A stretch of DNA of 64,000 bases from JADGOV01 sp963814355 (GCA_963814355.1 CAWFCZ010000016.1:248001-312000), one strand, 5' to 3'; shown: positions 42,539-51,822, counted from the stretch's first letter. Translations and numbers: made by a program. The notes: generated from the sequence alone by a model not told the origin.

Positions 42539-44635
42539 ATGACAATTTGCCGTCGCTGGGTGCCGGCTGCCGGCCTCGTCGTCGCTCTGGTCGGGGTCGG
42601 CGCGCCGGCCACGGCGGCGGTCGCCGACTCGGGACTGGTCACGCTGCGCGGCACGTACCAGTTGCTGGTCACCGACACCCTCCCGGATCACGGCGGTGCG
42701 GCGCAATCCGGACCGGCCCAACCCACCCAGCATCGGCAGCGGGCCGAGCTTCGGGTCGGGGCCAGCACCTACCTCCTGCGGCTGCCGGCCGGCGTTCGCC
42801 TGAAGGGCGGAGCCGGCGTCGAGGTCACCGGCAGGCTCGACGGGGCAACCCTGACCGCCACCGCGCTCACCCGGGTCGCCGCCCTCACCCAGCCGCCGGT
42901 CGACACCACGGTGAGCACCAACGTCCTGGTCATCCTGGCGGAGTGGCGCGGCCAGGACAGCATGACGACGGCGGCGGCACGTACTCAGATGTTTACGAAC
43001 AGCGCAAACTGGTACTCCAGCGCGTCCTACGGCGCCACCACCCAGCACGGTGACGTGACGCCCTGGGTCCACATCACCGGCCCGGCCGGGAACAGGTGCT
43101 ACGGCGACTCCGGGACGATCATGGCCCAAGCCAAGGCCGCGGCCGCCGCGCGGTACTACGACGCCGACAGCTACGACCGTACGATCGTGTACTTCCCCTA
43201 CGACAACGCCACCGACTCGGACTGCGCAGCCTACGCCGGGTGGGCCTACCAACCCGGCACCGAGGTGTGGATCAACGGCAACATGAACACCCGCACCCTG
43301 GTGCACGAGCAGGGCCACAACTACGGGCTGGCCCACGCGCACTCCTACCGCTGCTCGAGTGGGGTGCTCACCGGAAGCTGCACGTTCTCCGATTACGGCG
43401 ACGACTACGACGCGATGGGGGCCTCCAACCTGGTCGCCCAGTTCAGCGCCAAGCAGAAGAATCAGCTGGGCTGGCTGCCGGCCACCACGCTGAGCGTCGG
43501 TACCTCGACGGCACTCGCACCGCTGGAAACCAGCAGCGGCGTGCGGGCCGCCGTGGTGCACGCCACGGCCGACCGGGACTACTGGGTCGAGTACCGGCAG
43601 CGCACCGCCGAGGATGCCGGGCTGCCGGTCGGGGCGACCAACGGCGTCCTGGTCCACCTCGTCGACCACGACGTCAGCGCCGGCGACGAGACCACGTACG
43701 GACCCGCGCTGCTCGACGAGAGCCCGGCCGATCATTCCCTGACCGACGCCACGCTCAAGGCCGGCCAGAGCTGGGTGACCCCGGAGGGGCTGCGGCTGTC
43801 CGTCGGCAGCCTCACGGGGGCCGCCGCCACGGTGTCGGTGACCTCGCCCGACCCGGCGGCGGCCGACTTCACCGGGGATGGGCGTAGCGACGCCGCGGTC
43901 TACCGGCCCGGCACCGGCACCTGGTACATCCGGGGCGCCGCCAGCGTGCGCTACGGAGCGACCGCCGACGTGCCGGTACCGGCGGACTACAACGGCAACG
44001 GCCGGAGCGATGTCGCGGTGTGGCGACCCTCGACCGGGCAGTGGTTCGTCCGCGGCAGCGCAACGGTCAGCTGGGGCACCCGAGGGGACATTCCGGTGCC
44101 GGCGGACTACAACGGCGACGGCCGGGCCGAGTTGGCCGTGTACCGGCCCGGAACCGGCACCTGGTACGTCCGGGGCAGCGCCAGCGTGCGCTACGGCGCA
44201 GCCACCGACGTGCCGGTGCCGGCGGACTACAACGGCGATCGGCGCAGCGACCTCGCCGTCTGGCGACCGTCGAGTGGCCAGTGGTGGGTCCGCGGCACCT
44301 CGCCCGTCAGCTGGGGGATCCGGGGCGACATCGCGGTGCCGCAGGACTACACCGGCGACGGCTCCGCCCAACCGGCGGTCTGGCGACCGCCGAGCAATGC
44401 CGGTGCCGGCACCTGGTATGTCCGCGGCCGGCCCGCCATGTCCTACGGCTCCGACGGCGACGTCCCCAGCCCGGGCGACTTCAACGGGGACGGCCGGGGC
44501 GACCCGGGGGTGTGGGCCCCGGCCAGCGGGACCTGGACAGTATCCGACATGACGCCGTTCCGGTACGGGACCTCCGGCGACATCCCCCTGGTGCTGCCGG
44601 CCGCGATCCGGATGACCCAGCTCGGCACACGGTAG
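42539..44635 (+). CDS. Secreted zinc metalloprotease (M11/gametolysin-like) with six C-terminal 40-residue repeats
   Basis: This 698-residue exported protease has a signal peptide at ~1-29 and a zinc motif HEQGHNYGLAH at 256-266 (Glu257 catalytic). A Met-turn follows in DDYDAMGASN, as in metzincin proteases such as gametolysin. After a beta domain (~330-440) come six units of the DYNGDGR..LAVYRPGTGTWYVRG type (~448-690). They match repeats on the GH3 and DUF1906 proteins. The DNA of its units is much more diverged than in the GH3 gene. GGGAGG precedes ATG 42539. It is likely an extracellular or wall-held peptidase. Confidence 0.87.
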   Translation: MTICRRWVPAAGLVVALVGVGAPATAAVADSGLVTLRGTYQLLVTDTLPDHGGAAQSGPAQPTQHRQRAELRVGASTYLLRLPAGVRLKGGAGVEVTGRLDGATLTATALTRVAALTQPPVDTTVSTNVLVILAEWRGQDSMTTAAARTQMFTNSANWYSSASYGATTQHGDVTPWVHITGPAGNRCYGDSGTIMAQAKAAAAARYYDADSYDRTIVYFPYDNATDSDCAAYAGWAYQPGTEVWINGNMNTRTLVHEQGHNYGLAHAHSYRCSSGVLTGSCTFSDYGDDYDAMGASNLVAQFSAKQKNQLGWLPATTLSVGTSTALAPLETSSGVRAAVVHATADRDYWVEYRQRTAEDAGLPVGATNGVLVHLVDHDVSAGDETTYGPALLDESPADHSLTDATLKAGQSWVTPEGLRLSVGSLTGAAATVSVTSPDPAAADFTGDGRSDAAVYRPGTGTWYIRGAASVRYGATADVPVPADYNGNGRSDVAVWRPSTGQWFVRGSATVSWGTRGDIPVPADYNGDGRAELAVYRPGTGTWYVRGSASVRYGAATDVPVPADYNGDRRSDLAVWRPSSGQWWVRGTSPVSWGIRGDIAVPQDYTGDGSAQPAVWRPPSNAGAGTWYVRGRPAMSYGSDGDVPSPGDFNGDGRGDPGVWAPASGTWTVSDMTPFRYGTSGDIPLVLPAAIRMTQLGTR

Positions 44636-44660
44636 GCCCGGCGGCTAGGCTGCCGGCATC

Positions 44661-44746
44661 GCGGGAGCTCGGACCGACCGGGCTGAGAGGGCGACACAGC
44701 GGGTCGCCGACCGCCTGACCTGCCGGGTAATGCCGGCGTTGGGAGC
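44661..44746 (+). ncRNA. TPP riboswitch (THI element)
   Basis: Canonical TPP aptamer features occur in order: 5' GGGAGC, GGGCTGAGAGGG (pyrimidine-sensing loop with CUGAGA), a variable P3 arm, CTGACCTG and CCGGGTAATGCCGGCG, then GGGAGC. The 3' GGGAG is also the ribosome binding site, six bases before cytX, so TPP binding should block translation. Confidence 0.95.
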
Positions 44747-44751
44747 CCCCC

Positions 44752-46182
44752 ATGTCTGCCGTCACCGACCGTTCCTCCAGTGCCCGGCACCCCGACCCCG
44801 ACGCGCCGGCCGGGTCACCGGCCGAAGCACCGCACACCCTGCGGCAGCCGGCTCCCCGCACCTTGAGCCTGTTCGACCAGCTCGGGCTGTGGGGCAACCT
44901 CGGGGTCAGCCTGCTCGGCCCGGTGGGGGCCATCTATCTGCTGCAGCCCGGAGCTGGGGCGCCGCTCTCCCTGCTCGCCGCGTTCACCGCGCTGGTCCTG
45001 GGCACCCTGCTCGGTTCGCTGCTGATCGGGTTGGCCGCGGTCCCCGGCGCGCAGACCGGCGCGCCGTCGATGGTGCTGCTGCGCGGCTTGCTCGGCGCGA
45101 GGCTGTCCTACCTGCCGACGCTGCTCAACGTGGCCCAGCTCATCGGCTGGACGGTCTTCGAGATCGTGGTCATCACCTCCGCCGCCCAGCAGTTGCTGCC
45201 GTGGCACGGTGCCCGCTGGCCCTACGTGCTGCTCGCCGGCCTGGGCACCGTGGCGATGGCGCTGCGGCCGCTCGGCGCGGTCCGGGTGCTCCGCCGGTAC
45301 GCCCTCGGCGCGGTGGTGCTGGCCACCGTCTACCTCTTCGCGCAGCTGCTGCGCAACCCGCTGCCTTCGACGACCAAAGGCTCCTGGGGCGGCTTCTGGC
45401 TGGCCTGCGACGTCGCCATCGCGGTCGCGGTGTCCTGGGTACCGCTGGCGAGCGACTACAGCCGGCATTCCCGCAGCGTGCGGGCCGCCTTTCTGGGTGG
45501 CTTCGCCGGGTACGCGGTCACCCAGATCGCGTACTACGCCCTGGGTCTGATCGCGCTGTCGACGGTGGTCCGGGCCAGCGCGGACGCCAGCGTGTTGCAG
45601 CACGACATGTTCGCCGCGTTCGTGGCGGTACCCGTCGGCTGGCTGGCTTTCGGTGTGATCATCTTGCGGGAGCTCGACCAGTCCTTCGCCGACACGTACT
45701 CCACCGTGGTGTCGATCCAGAACCTGCGGCCCGGCTTGGACCGCCGAATACTTGCGGTGGCCGTCGGGGGCCTGGCGACGGTGGCGGCGCTGACCCTGGA
45801 CATCAACGCGTACTACAACTTCCTGGCGCTGCTGGGCTCGGTGTTCGTCCCGATGTTCGCGGTCTTCGTCGTGGACTATTTCCTGCTGCGCCGCCACCGG
45901 CGCTGGGACCTCGCCGAGAACGCGCCGGCCCGCTGGGCGATGCTGGCCCCCTGGTTGCTCGGCTTCGCCACCTACCAGTACATCAACCCCGGCTACCTGG
46001 GCTGGTGGGTGAGGTGGTGGAACGCGGTCCGGGGGGCCGTGGGCTGGCAGCCGACCAGTTGGCTCAGCGCGTCGATCGCTGCCTTCACCGTTGCCGCGGT
46101 CGCAACCGTGGCCATCGCGCCGCTGGACCGGCGACTCGCCAGAGCCCGCGAGCCGGTCGGCACCGGGGCGAGCGGGCGGTGA
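44752..46182 (+). CDS. cytX: NCS1-family thiamine-precursor permease CytX
   Basis: This 476-residue permease has about twelve helices of the NCS1 family. The TPP riboswitch directly before it and tenA directly after it identify it as CytX-type, predicted to import hydroxymethylpyrimidine or a degraded thiamine precursor. Family elements include GAQTGAPSMVLLRGLLG and VPLASDYSRHS. It should be expressed when TPP is low. It overlaps tenA by four bases (GTGA). Confidence 0.9.
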   Translation: MSAVTDRSSSARHPDPDAPAGSPAEAPHTLRQPAPRTLSLFDQLGLWGNLGVSLLGPVGAIYLLQPGAGAPLSLLAAFTALVLGTLLGSLLIGLAAVPGAQTGAPSMVLLRGLLGARLSYLPTLLNVAQLIGWTVFEIVVITSAAQQLLPWHGARWPYVLLAGLGTVAMALRPLGAVRVLRRYALGAVVLATVYLFAQLLRNPLPSTTKGSWGGFWLACDVAIAVAVSWVPLASDYSRHSRSVRAAFLGGFAGYAVTQIAYYALGLIALSTVVRASADASVLQHDMFAAFVAVPVGWLAFGVIILRELDQSFADTYSTVVSIQNLRPGLDRRILAVAVGGLATVAALTLDINAYYNFLALLGSVFVPMFAVFVVDYFLLRRHRRWDLAENAPARWAMLAPWLLGFATYQYINPGYLGWWVRWWNAVRGAVGWQPTSWLSASIAAFTVAAVATVAIAPLDRRLARAREPVGTGASGR

Positions 46183-46844
46183 GCCTGCGGGACCGGCTCT
46201 GGGCCACCGTGGCCCCGACCTATCAGGAGATCCTGCGTCACCCGTTCCTCGCCGGGCTCACCGACGGCACGCTGGCGCCGGACCGCTTCGCCTTCTACGT
46301 CATCCAGGACGCCCACTACCTGGTGGCCTACGCCCGGGCGCTGGCCGTTCTGGCGGCCAAGGCGTACCGGCCGGCGCAGGTGGCCATGTTCGCCCGGCAC
46401 GCGGCCGGCGCCCTGGAGGTGGAGCGTGCGCTGCACACCGCGCTGCTCCCGGAATTCGGTCTGGATCCGGCGGCAGTGGGGGCCACCGAGCCGGCGCCGA
46501 CCAACCTGTCCTACACCAGCTACTTGCTGGCCACCGCGTACGGCGGGTCCTTTGGCGATGGGGTGGCAGCAGTGCTGCCGTGCTACTGGATCTACGCCGA
46601 GGTGGGCGCGGCGCTGGTTTCGCGGGGTTCGCCGGACCTTCGGTACGCCCGGTGGATCGACACCTACGCCGGCGAGGAGTTCGCCCAGGTCGTCGCCGAG
46701 GTGCTGGCGCTCGTCGACGATCTGGGTACCGGGATCTCCACGGACGAGGAGGGCCGGATGCACCGGCACGTCGCCACGGCGACCCGGTACGAGTGGCTGT
46801 TCTGGGACATGGCGTGGCGTCGGGAGGCGTGGCCGGTAGCGTAA
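46179..46844 (+). CDS. tenA: Aminopyrimidine aminohydrolase / thiaminase II TenA
   Basis: This 221-residue all-helical TenA protein hydrolyses amino-HMP from degraded thiamine to HMP for salvage. Asp44 (VIQDAHY) and Cys135 (LPCYWIY) match the known TenA active-site positions, and the late GEEF Glu is present. GTG 46179 overlaps cytX. Together the two import and recycle base-degraded thiamine under riboswitch control. Confidence 0.94.
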   Translation: MSLRDRLWATVAPTYQEILRHPFLAGLTDGTLAPDRFAFYVIQDAHYLVAYARALAVLAAKAYRPAQVAMFARHAAGALEVERALHTALLPEFGLDPAAVGATEPAPTNLSYTSYLLATAYGGSFGDGVAAVLPCYWIYAEVGAALVSRGSPDLRYARWIDTYAGEEFAQVVAEVLALVDDLGTGISTDEEGRMHRHVATATRYEWLFWDMAWRREAWPVA

Positions 46845-46849
46845 CGACC

Positions 46850-47656
46850 GTGGCGAGGGCTGATCCCCCGCAAGTGATCGCCCACCGCGGTGCCTCCGAG
46901 GTGGCGCCGGAGCACACCCTGGCGGCCTACCAGCAGGCCATCGACGACGGTGCCGGCGCGCTGGAGTGCGACGTCCGGCTTACCCGCGACGGCGTCCTGG
47001 TCTGTGTTCACGACCGCCGGGTGGACCGCACCTCGGACGGTCGCGGCGTGGTCTCCACCCTGGAACTCGCCGATCTCGCGCAGCTCGACTTCGGCTACTG
47101 GCACGATGGTCCCGGCGCGGCCGGGCGGATACCGGAGACCGAGGAACCGGACTGGGAGAGCAGGTCGGTCCTGACGCTGGCCCGACTCCTCGACCTGGTG
47201 ACCAGCTCCCCGCGGCCGGTCGAGCTGGCGATCGAGACAAAGCACCCCACCCGGTATGCCGGGCTGGTCGAGCGCACGCTCACCGACCTGCTGGGGCGCT
47301 ACGGGCTGCTCGGTTCGGGCGCGCCGCCCCCACCAGTGCGGGTGATGAGCTTCTCCGCCCTGGGACTCCGCCGAGTGCACGCCTCGGCGCCTGAGGTGCC
47401 CACGGTCCTGCTGCTGGCCCGGCTGGCGCCGCGCTACCGGCTCGGCGCCCTGCCCGCCAGGGTGCGGATCGCCGGACCGTCGATATCCCTGGTGCGGCGG
47501 GCGCCGCGCTACGTCGAACGGGTGCACGCCGCCGGGAACACGGTGCACGTTTGGACGGTCAACGAGCCGGCGGACGTCGATCTCTGCCTCGCCCTCGGCG
47601 TGGAGGGAATCATCACCGACCGGCCGCGACACGTGTTGGCCCAGCTCCGGCACTGA
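46850..47656 (+). CDS. Glycerophosphodiester phosphodiesterase
   Basis: This 268-residue GDPD has the HRGASEVAPEHTLAAY opening (catalytic His at 11-12), ALECDVRLTRDGVLVCVHD metal/substrate residues, and the C-terminal VWTVNEPADVDLCLALGVEGIITDRP. It hydrolyses glycerophosphodiesters to glycerol-3-phosphate. There is no signal peptide, so it is probably cytoplasmic. GTG 46850 lies five bases after tenA; GTG 46829 inside tenA is an alternative. The gene may be carried on the riboswitch transcript. Confidence 0.9.
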   Translation: MARADPPQVIAHRGASEVAPEHTLAAYQQAIDDGAGALECDVRLTRDGVLVCVHDRRVDRTSDGRGVVSTLELADLAQLDFGYWHDGPGAAGRIPETEEPDWESRSVLTLARLLDLVTSSPRPVELAIETKHPTRYAGLVERTLTDLLGRYGLLGSGAPPPPVRVMSFSALGLRRVHASAPEVPTVLLLARLAPRYRLGALPARVRIAGPSISLVRRAPRYVERVHAAGNTVHVWTVNEPADVDLCLALGVEGIITDRPRHVLAQLRH

Positions 47657-47732
47657 TCGACCCGCGGTTTGGTGGCACACTCGACGGGCACAGCAGTGAC
47701 AGAGTGCTTACCGCCGACTCGGAGGTCGCCGC

Positions 47733-48146
47733 TTGCCCGCGTTGTCAGTGCCACACGCGTTGAGCAGCGCGCCGGTGGTACGCCGAACCCTACGCGATGA
47801 GCTGCTGTCTTGCGCAACCCCGCGGGACGTTGTCGACGATACCGCCCTCCTGGTGGCCGAACTCGTCGGCAACGCCCTCCGCCACGCCGATCCACTGCCG
47901 GACGGCACGATCTCGGTCAGTTGGGACGTCGGGCCCTCGGCCTTGGTGGTCTCGGTCACCGACGGGGGGGCCAGCACCAGTCCAGGGCTGCGCCCGATGC
48001 ACGCCTACGAAACGAGCGGGCGCGGCCTACCCATCGTGGAAGCCCTCGCGCTGGAATGGGGCGTACGCCGTCGTGACGGGGCCACCACAGTGTGGGCCAC
48101 CATGCCGCTGACTCACGCCTCGCTTCCGGTAAACGGCAGACGCTAG
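47733..48146 (+). CDS. RsbW-like HATPase (anti-sigma-type) with TTG start
   Basis: This 137-residue single-domain GHKL ATPase resembles anti-sigma kinases of the RsbW/SpoIIAB type. It has the N box LLVAELVGNALRHA, a DGGAS-type G1, and SGRGLPIVEALALEWG. Standalone copies are abundant in actinobacteria. TTG 47733 was chosen because GGAGG lies seven bases before it and no ATG/GTG gives the conserved first strand. No sigma or anti-anti-sigma partner is adjacent. Confidence 0.85.
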   Translation: MPALSVPHALSSAPVVRRTLRDELLSCATPRDVVDDTALLVAELVGNALRHADPLPDGTISVSWDVGPSALVVSVTDGGASTSPGLRPMHAYETSGRGLPIVEALALEWGVRRRDGATTVWATMPLTHASLPVNGRR

Positions 48147-48238
48147 TCCAGAGCCGATCCGGCGGGGACACGGATCAGTTTGGCGACACGCCCGGGTTGA
48201 GATGGCCTCCGCGGTGGAGTGAGATTAGGCTGCCCTGA

Positions 48239-48276
48239 TCCGGGCGCTGCCGCATCCCCCGTCGGCAGCGCCCGGA
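48239..48276 (+). terminator. Stem-loop after the RsbW-like gene
   Basis: TCCGGGCGCTGCCG and CGGCAGCGCCCGGA form a perfect 14-bp stem with a 10-base loop in the 243-base gap before the YsnF gene. There is no clear U-tract, as often in actinobacteria. Confidence 0.65.
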
Positions 48277-48389
48277 CTTGCCTCCGCCTTCGTGCGCCTG
48301 ACCCTTCGGGTAGGGCCCTGCAACGATTAGGTAACGGTTGGGGCCGGGCATCCTCCTCTCACCACTCAGTGACGAGTCCAGGAGGACGC

Positions 48390-49277
48390 ATGCTCAATCA
48401 GGATGACTACCGGGCGCTGTCCGGCCGCACGCTGGTCGGCTCGGACGGGGAAAAGATCGGCAAGATCGACCAGCTCTACGCGGATCGCGAAGACGGTCAC
48501 CCCACCTTCCTTACTGTGAGCACCGGCATGTTCGGCAGCAAGACCAGCTTCGTGCCGGTCGGCGAAGCCGACTTGGCCGGCGAAGACGTGCGGGTGCCGT
48601 ACACCAAGGATCAGATCAAGGACGCCCCGAACGTCGACCCGGACGGCGAGATCACCCCCGAGGAGGAAGACCGGCTGTACGCGCACTACAACATGTCCGG
48701 CACCTCCGGTTACGAGACCTCGGGCCCGACGATAGCCGCCGGCCCTCTCGGCACCACGGGTCGTGGCGAGGAGACCACCGAGCTGACCAATACCAGCGAT
48801 CAGGACTACGAGGGCACCGGCACGACCACCGGCCGCGAGACGGTGGGCCGCGCCGTCAGTGGCCCGGAGACCGACGAGGCCATGACCCGTTCCGAGGAGC
48901 GGCTGCGGGTGGGCACGGAGCAGGTTCAGACCGGCCGGGCGAGGCTTCGGAAGTACATCGTCACCGAGAACGTCACCCAGACCGTTCCGGTCAGCCACGA
49001 GGAAGTCCGACTGGAGCGTGAGCCGATCACGGATGAGAACCGCGGAGCGGCGACGTCCGGTGCCGACCTGTCGGAGGAAGAGCACGAGGTCGTCCTCACC
49101 GAGGAAAGCCCGGTGATCGCCAAAGAGACCGTGCCGGTCGAGCGGGTCCGCCTCGACAAGCAGACCGTCACCGAGGAGCAGCAGGTCAGTGAGAGCGTCG
49201 GCAAGGAGCAGATCGAAGTCGACGGGGCCGACTCCGTCGCTCGCGGCGAGCGGCGGGACGCCGATCTGAACCGGTAA
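48390..49277 (+). CDS. PRC-barrel / DUF2382 (YsnF-type) stress protein
   Basis: This 295-residue protein has an N-terminal PRC-barrel (~5-80: LVGSDGEKIGKIDQLY...PFVPVGEADL-like), an acidic Thr/Gly-rich linker, and a C-terminal DUF2382 domain (~170-280) with the repeated VPVxxEEVRLEREP / VPVERVRLDKQTV pattern. It is highly acidic and hydrophilic. Such proteins appear under general stress; function is unknown. GGAGG precedes ATG 48390. A strong terminator follows. Confidence 0.9.
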   Translation: MLNQDDYRALSGRTLVGSDGEKIGKIDQLYADREDGHPTFLTVSTGMFGSKTSFVPVGEADLAGEDVRVPYTKDQIKDAPNVDPDGEITPEEEDRLYAHYNMSGTSGYETSGPTIAAGPLGTTGRGEETTELTNTSDQDYEGTGTTTGRETVGRAVSGPETDEAMTRSEERLRVGTEQVQTGRARLRKYIVTENVTQTVPVSHEEVRLEREPITDENRGAATSGADLSEEEHEVVLTEESPVIAKETVPVERVRLDKQTVTEEQQVSESVGKEQIEVDGADSVARGERRDADLNR

Positions 49278-49312
49278 GCACCAACAGGTAAGCACCTAGA
49301 CCCATCACCATC

Positions 49313-49345
49313 GAAGCCCCGTCGGAATCCATCCGACGGGGCTTC
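49313..49345. terminator. Bidirectional terminator between convergent ysnF-like and larC genes
   Basis: GAAGCCCCGTCGGA and TCCGACGGGGCTTC form a perfect 14-bp stem with a 5-base loop, located between two gene ends on opposite strands, so it can serve both. Confidence 0.88.
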
Positions 49346-49359
49346 GGTGGGTTCGGGCA

Positions 49360-50556
49360 TCACTCGGGGCGACCCCAGAGGTCGGTGGCGGCCGCGGCCG
49401 CGTCGCTCAGCACGGCCTTGACCGGCCGGCCGAGTTGCGCGGCGACGGCAGCCACGTCGGCGTACTCCGGCGCCGCGTTCACCACCTCGCCATCGAGCGT
49501 GGCCACCTTGACCCGTACCGGCAACCCGCTGACCGTGACCGTGACGATCGAGCGGGGCAGCGCGTGCTTGCCGACCGGGTACTCCCGCAGCCCGATCGCG
49601 GACGTTTCCCGGAAGATGACCCGCCGGACCTCCGTCGCCCGGGCGGGGTGGCAGAGCACCGCCAGGGTCTGCGCCGGTCGGCCCTTCTTCATCAGGATCG
49701 GGGTCAGCCAAGTGTCGGCGGCACCGACGTCGAGCAGCCTGGTCAGCACGGCCGGCCACAGCCGCGGGTCGAGATCGTCCACGTTGGTCTCCAGGACCAG
49801 GGCGCTGCCCGGAAGCGCCGCCGGCATCTCGATCGCCTCGCCGACCACCAGCCGCAGGACGTTGGGCAGCTCGTCGACGTCCTCGCCGCCGGCCCCGGTG
49901 CCCACCGCGCTCACCCTCATGTCCGGCAGCGGGCCCCAATCGGCCGCGGTCTGCGCCAGCAGCGCCGCCCCCGTTGGGGTGCACATCTCGCGCTGCACCG
50001 GACCGCCGGACACCGGTGCTCCGGCCGTCCGCAACATCGCCAGCACCGCGGGTACGGGCACCGGCAGCCAGCCATGGGCACTGTGCGCTGTCCCGCTGCC
50101 GAGCCCGACCGGGGAAGCGGTCATCCCGGCGAGGTCCAGGGCGTCCAGTCCGGCGGCCGTGCCCACCACGTCGGCGATCGCATCCAGCGCGCCGACCTCG
50201 TGAAAGTGCACCAGCTCGGCCGGCATCCGGTGCGCCTCGCCTTCGGCTTCGGCGATCCGGGCAAAGGCCCCGAGCGCGGTCGCCCGGACCGTGGCCGGCA
50301 GGTCCGCCCGTTCGAGCAGGTCCCGGATGTTCGCCCAGGTACGGACCACCCCGCTGGCAGGGGCGCGCACCTCGACCCTGGTCGCGGCCAGGCCGTGGCG
50401 TTCCACCGCGGACACCGCGAGGAGTACCCGCTCGACCGCGACCGCATCGACCGCCTGCTGCACGGTGTCGAGCGGTACGCCGGCGTCGACGAGCGCACCC
50501 AGGCACATGTCGCCGCTGGCTCCGGCCGTGCAGTCCCACCAGCCGATGCGCCTCAC
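49360..50556 (-). CDS. larC: Nickel-pincer cofactor biosynthesis protein LarC
   Basis: This 398-residue LarC protein inserts nickel into pyridinium-3,5-bisthiocarboxylic acid mononucleotide. Family signatures include WDCTAGASGDM at the start, VHFHEVGALDAIADVVG (His-rich metal region), and ETNVDDLDPRLW with LMKKGRPAQTL in the second half. It is uninterrupted, unlike some species where larC is split by a frameshift. GTG 50556 follows larB by four bases. Confidence 0.95.
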   Translation of the reverse strand: MRRIGWWDCTAGASGDMCLGALVDAGVPLDTVQQAVDAVAVERVLLAVSAVERHGLAATRVEVRAPASGVVRTWANIRDLLERADLPATVRATALGAFARIAEAEGEAHRMPAELVHFHEVGALDAIADVVGTAAGLDALDLAGMTASPVGLGSGTAHSAHGWLPVPVPAVLAMLRTAGAPVSGGPVQREMCTPTGAALLAQTAADWGPLPDMRVSAVGTGAGGEDVDELPNVLRLVVGEAIEMPAALPGSALVLETNVDDLDPRLWPAVLTRLLDVGAADTWLTPILMKKGRPAQTLAVLCHPARATEVRRVIFRETSAIGLREYPVGKHALPRSIVTVTVSGLPVRVKVATLDGEVVNAAPEYADVAAVAAQLGRPVKAVLSDAAAAATDLWGRPE

Positions 50557-50560
50557 CCGG

Positions 50561-51265
50561 TCACCGATCCGGCAGGTGGCGAGCGCACCGCCGGGCGACC
50601 CGGGCGGCGAACACCCCGGCGCCGAAGCCGTTGTCGATGTTCACCACCGTCACTCCCGGGGCGCAGGAGTTGAGCATGGCCAGCAGCGCGGCCAGCCCGC
50701 CGAACGAGGCGCCGTACCCGACGCTGGTCGGCACGGCAACCAGCGGCGTACCCACGAGGCCGCCGACCACGCTGGGCAGCGCGCCTTCCATCCCGGCGAC
50801 GACGACCAGGCAGTCCGCTTCGGCCAACACCGGCCGGACGTCCAGGAGCCGGTGCAGCCCGGCCACGCCGACGTCGGATATCCGCTGTACGCCGGCGCCG
50901 AAGGTGCGGGCCACGAAGGCGGCCTCGGCGGCCACCGCGGCGTCGCTGGTACCAGCGGCCACCACGGCGACCGTGCCCGCCGGGGCTGGCAGCGGGCCGA
51001 CGGCGACACATCGGGCCTCGGCGTCGAGCAGTGCGCCGGGGAACGCGGCCCGAACGGCGTCGGTCCCGGCCGGGCTGAGCCGGGTGGCGAGCGCCGGCCG
51101 GTCCGGGGCAGTCGATCGCAGCGCGCGCAGCAGATCCACGGTCTGCTCCGGTGACTTCCCGGCGGCGAAGATGGCCTCCGGGTGGCCGGTCCGGGCGTCC
51201 CGGTCGGTGTCCAGCCGGGCGTACCCCAGGTCGAGGTAGCCGCCTCCCGCGCCGGACCCGTCCAC
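50561..51265 (-). CDS. larB: Nickel-pincer cofactor biosynthesis protein LarB
   Basis: This 234-residue LarB carboxylates/hydrolyses nicotinic acid adenine dinucleotide as the first step of the Ni-pincer cofactor. AIR-carboxylase-like signatures are AAGTSDAAVAAEAA, VAGMEGALPSVVGGL, and AVPTSVGYGASFGGLAALLAMLNSCAPGVTVVNIDNGFGAG in the last third. GTG 51265 gives the usual short N-terminus before LGYARLDTDR; its ribosome binding site is weak. LarE is not in this window. Confidence 0.92.
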   Translation of the reverse strand: MDGSGAGGGYLDLGYARLDTDRDARTGHPEAIFAAGKSPEQTVDLLRALRSTAPDRPALATRLSPAGTDAVRAAFPGALLDAEARCVAVGPLPAPAGTVAVVAAGTSDAAVAAEAAFVARTFGAGVQRISDVGVAGLHRLLDVRPVLAEADCLVVVAGMEGALPSVVGGLVGTPLVAVPTSVGYGASFGGLAALLAMLNSCAPGVTVVNIDNGFGAGVFAARVARRCARHLPDR

Positions 51266-51444
51266 AGCCAGCCAGACTAGATCGTCAGCCCGGCAGGCCG
51301 CCGTCGGCTGCGGATCGCCTCCCTCAGTGACCTCTCGTGCACGTGCCCTTTGACCGGGCACACGACGGATGGCTGAACAAGCTGTACGCGGGCGTGCCGC
51401 CATCGGCGGCACGGGCAGGGCTGCCGGACCGCTCGTGTTGCTCG

Positions 51445-51822
51445 CTACGACGCTTGCCCGCTCTCGCTGGCGATTCCGCAGTGGCTGGCGACCTCCGCGA
51501 GGCGCTTGTCGCGCGTCCACAGCACAGTGCCGGGCGTCAGCATCGTCGCGGCCAGCAGATGCACGTCGACGTAGCCGATGCCGAGACCGAACAGCTGACG
51601 GCTGTCGATCAAGGTGAGCACCTCGCCGGCCGTCGCGGTCTTCACCCGCGGGAGGTTACGGAGCAGTCCGAGAATCTCCTCGCGCCGTGAGAGACGGCCG
51701 AGTGCGAGTTCGCCAATCACCCAGGGGTGCAAGAGCACCTGGCCGTCCTGAAGCAGCCATGCGAGATGCGGGGCGCCCCCGCGAAGGTGGTCGATCCAGA
51801 CCGAGGTGTCGACGAGGATCAC
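51445..51822 (-). CDS. VapC-type PIN-domain toxin
   Basis: This 125-residue ribonuclease has Asp5 in ILVDTSVWIDHLR, the second acidic residue in VIGELALG, Asp in GIGYVDVHLLAA, and Asp in WTRDKRLAEVA. All catalytic positions are present. GTG 51822 overlaps the antitoxin stop. It lies 180 bases before larB on the same strand but is unrelated. Confidence 0.92.
   Translation of the reverse strand: MILVDTSVWIDHLRGGAPHLAWLLQDGQVLLHPWVIGELALGRLSRREEILGLLRNLPRVKTATAGEVLTLIDSRQLFGLGIGYVDVHLLAATMLTPGTVLWTRDKRLAEVASHCGIASESGQAS

Noticed and set aside
42521..44371. A 616-codon minus-strand frame opposite the metalloprotease
   Set aside because: Its repetitive RRH/GDVP-like composition is the complement of the 40-residue repeat region, with no family features.
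46829..47656. Glycerophosphodiesterase starting at GTG 46829
   Set aside because: The GGGAGG before it leaves only one base of spacing and it lies inside tenA; GTG 46850 is preferred, though not certain.
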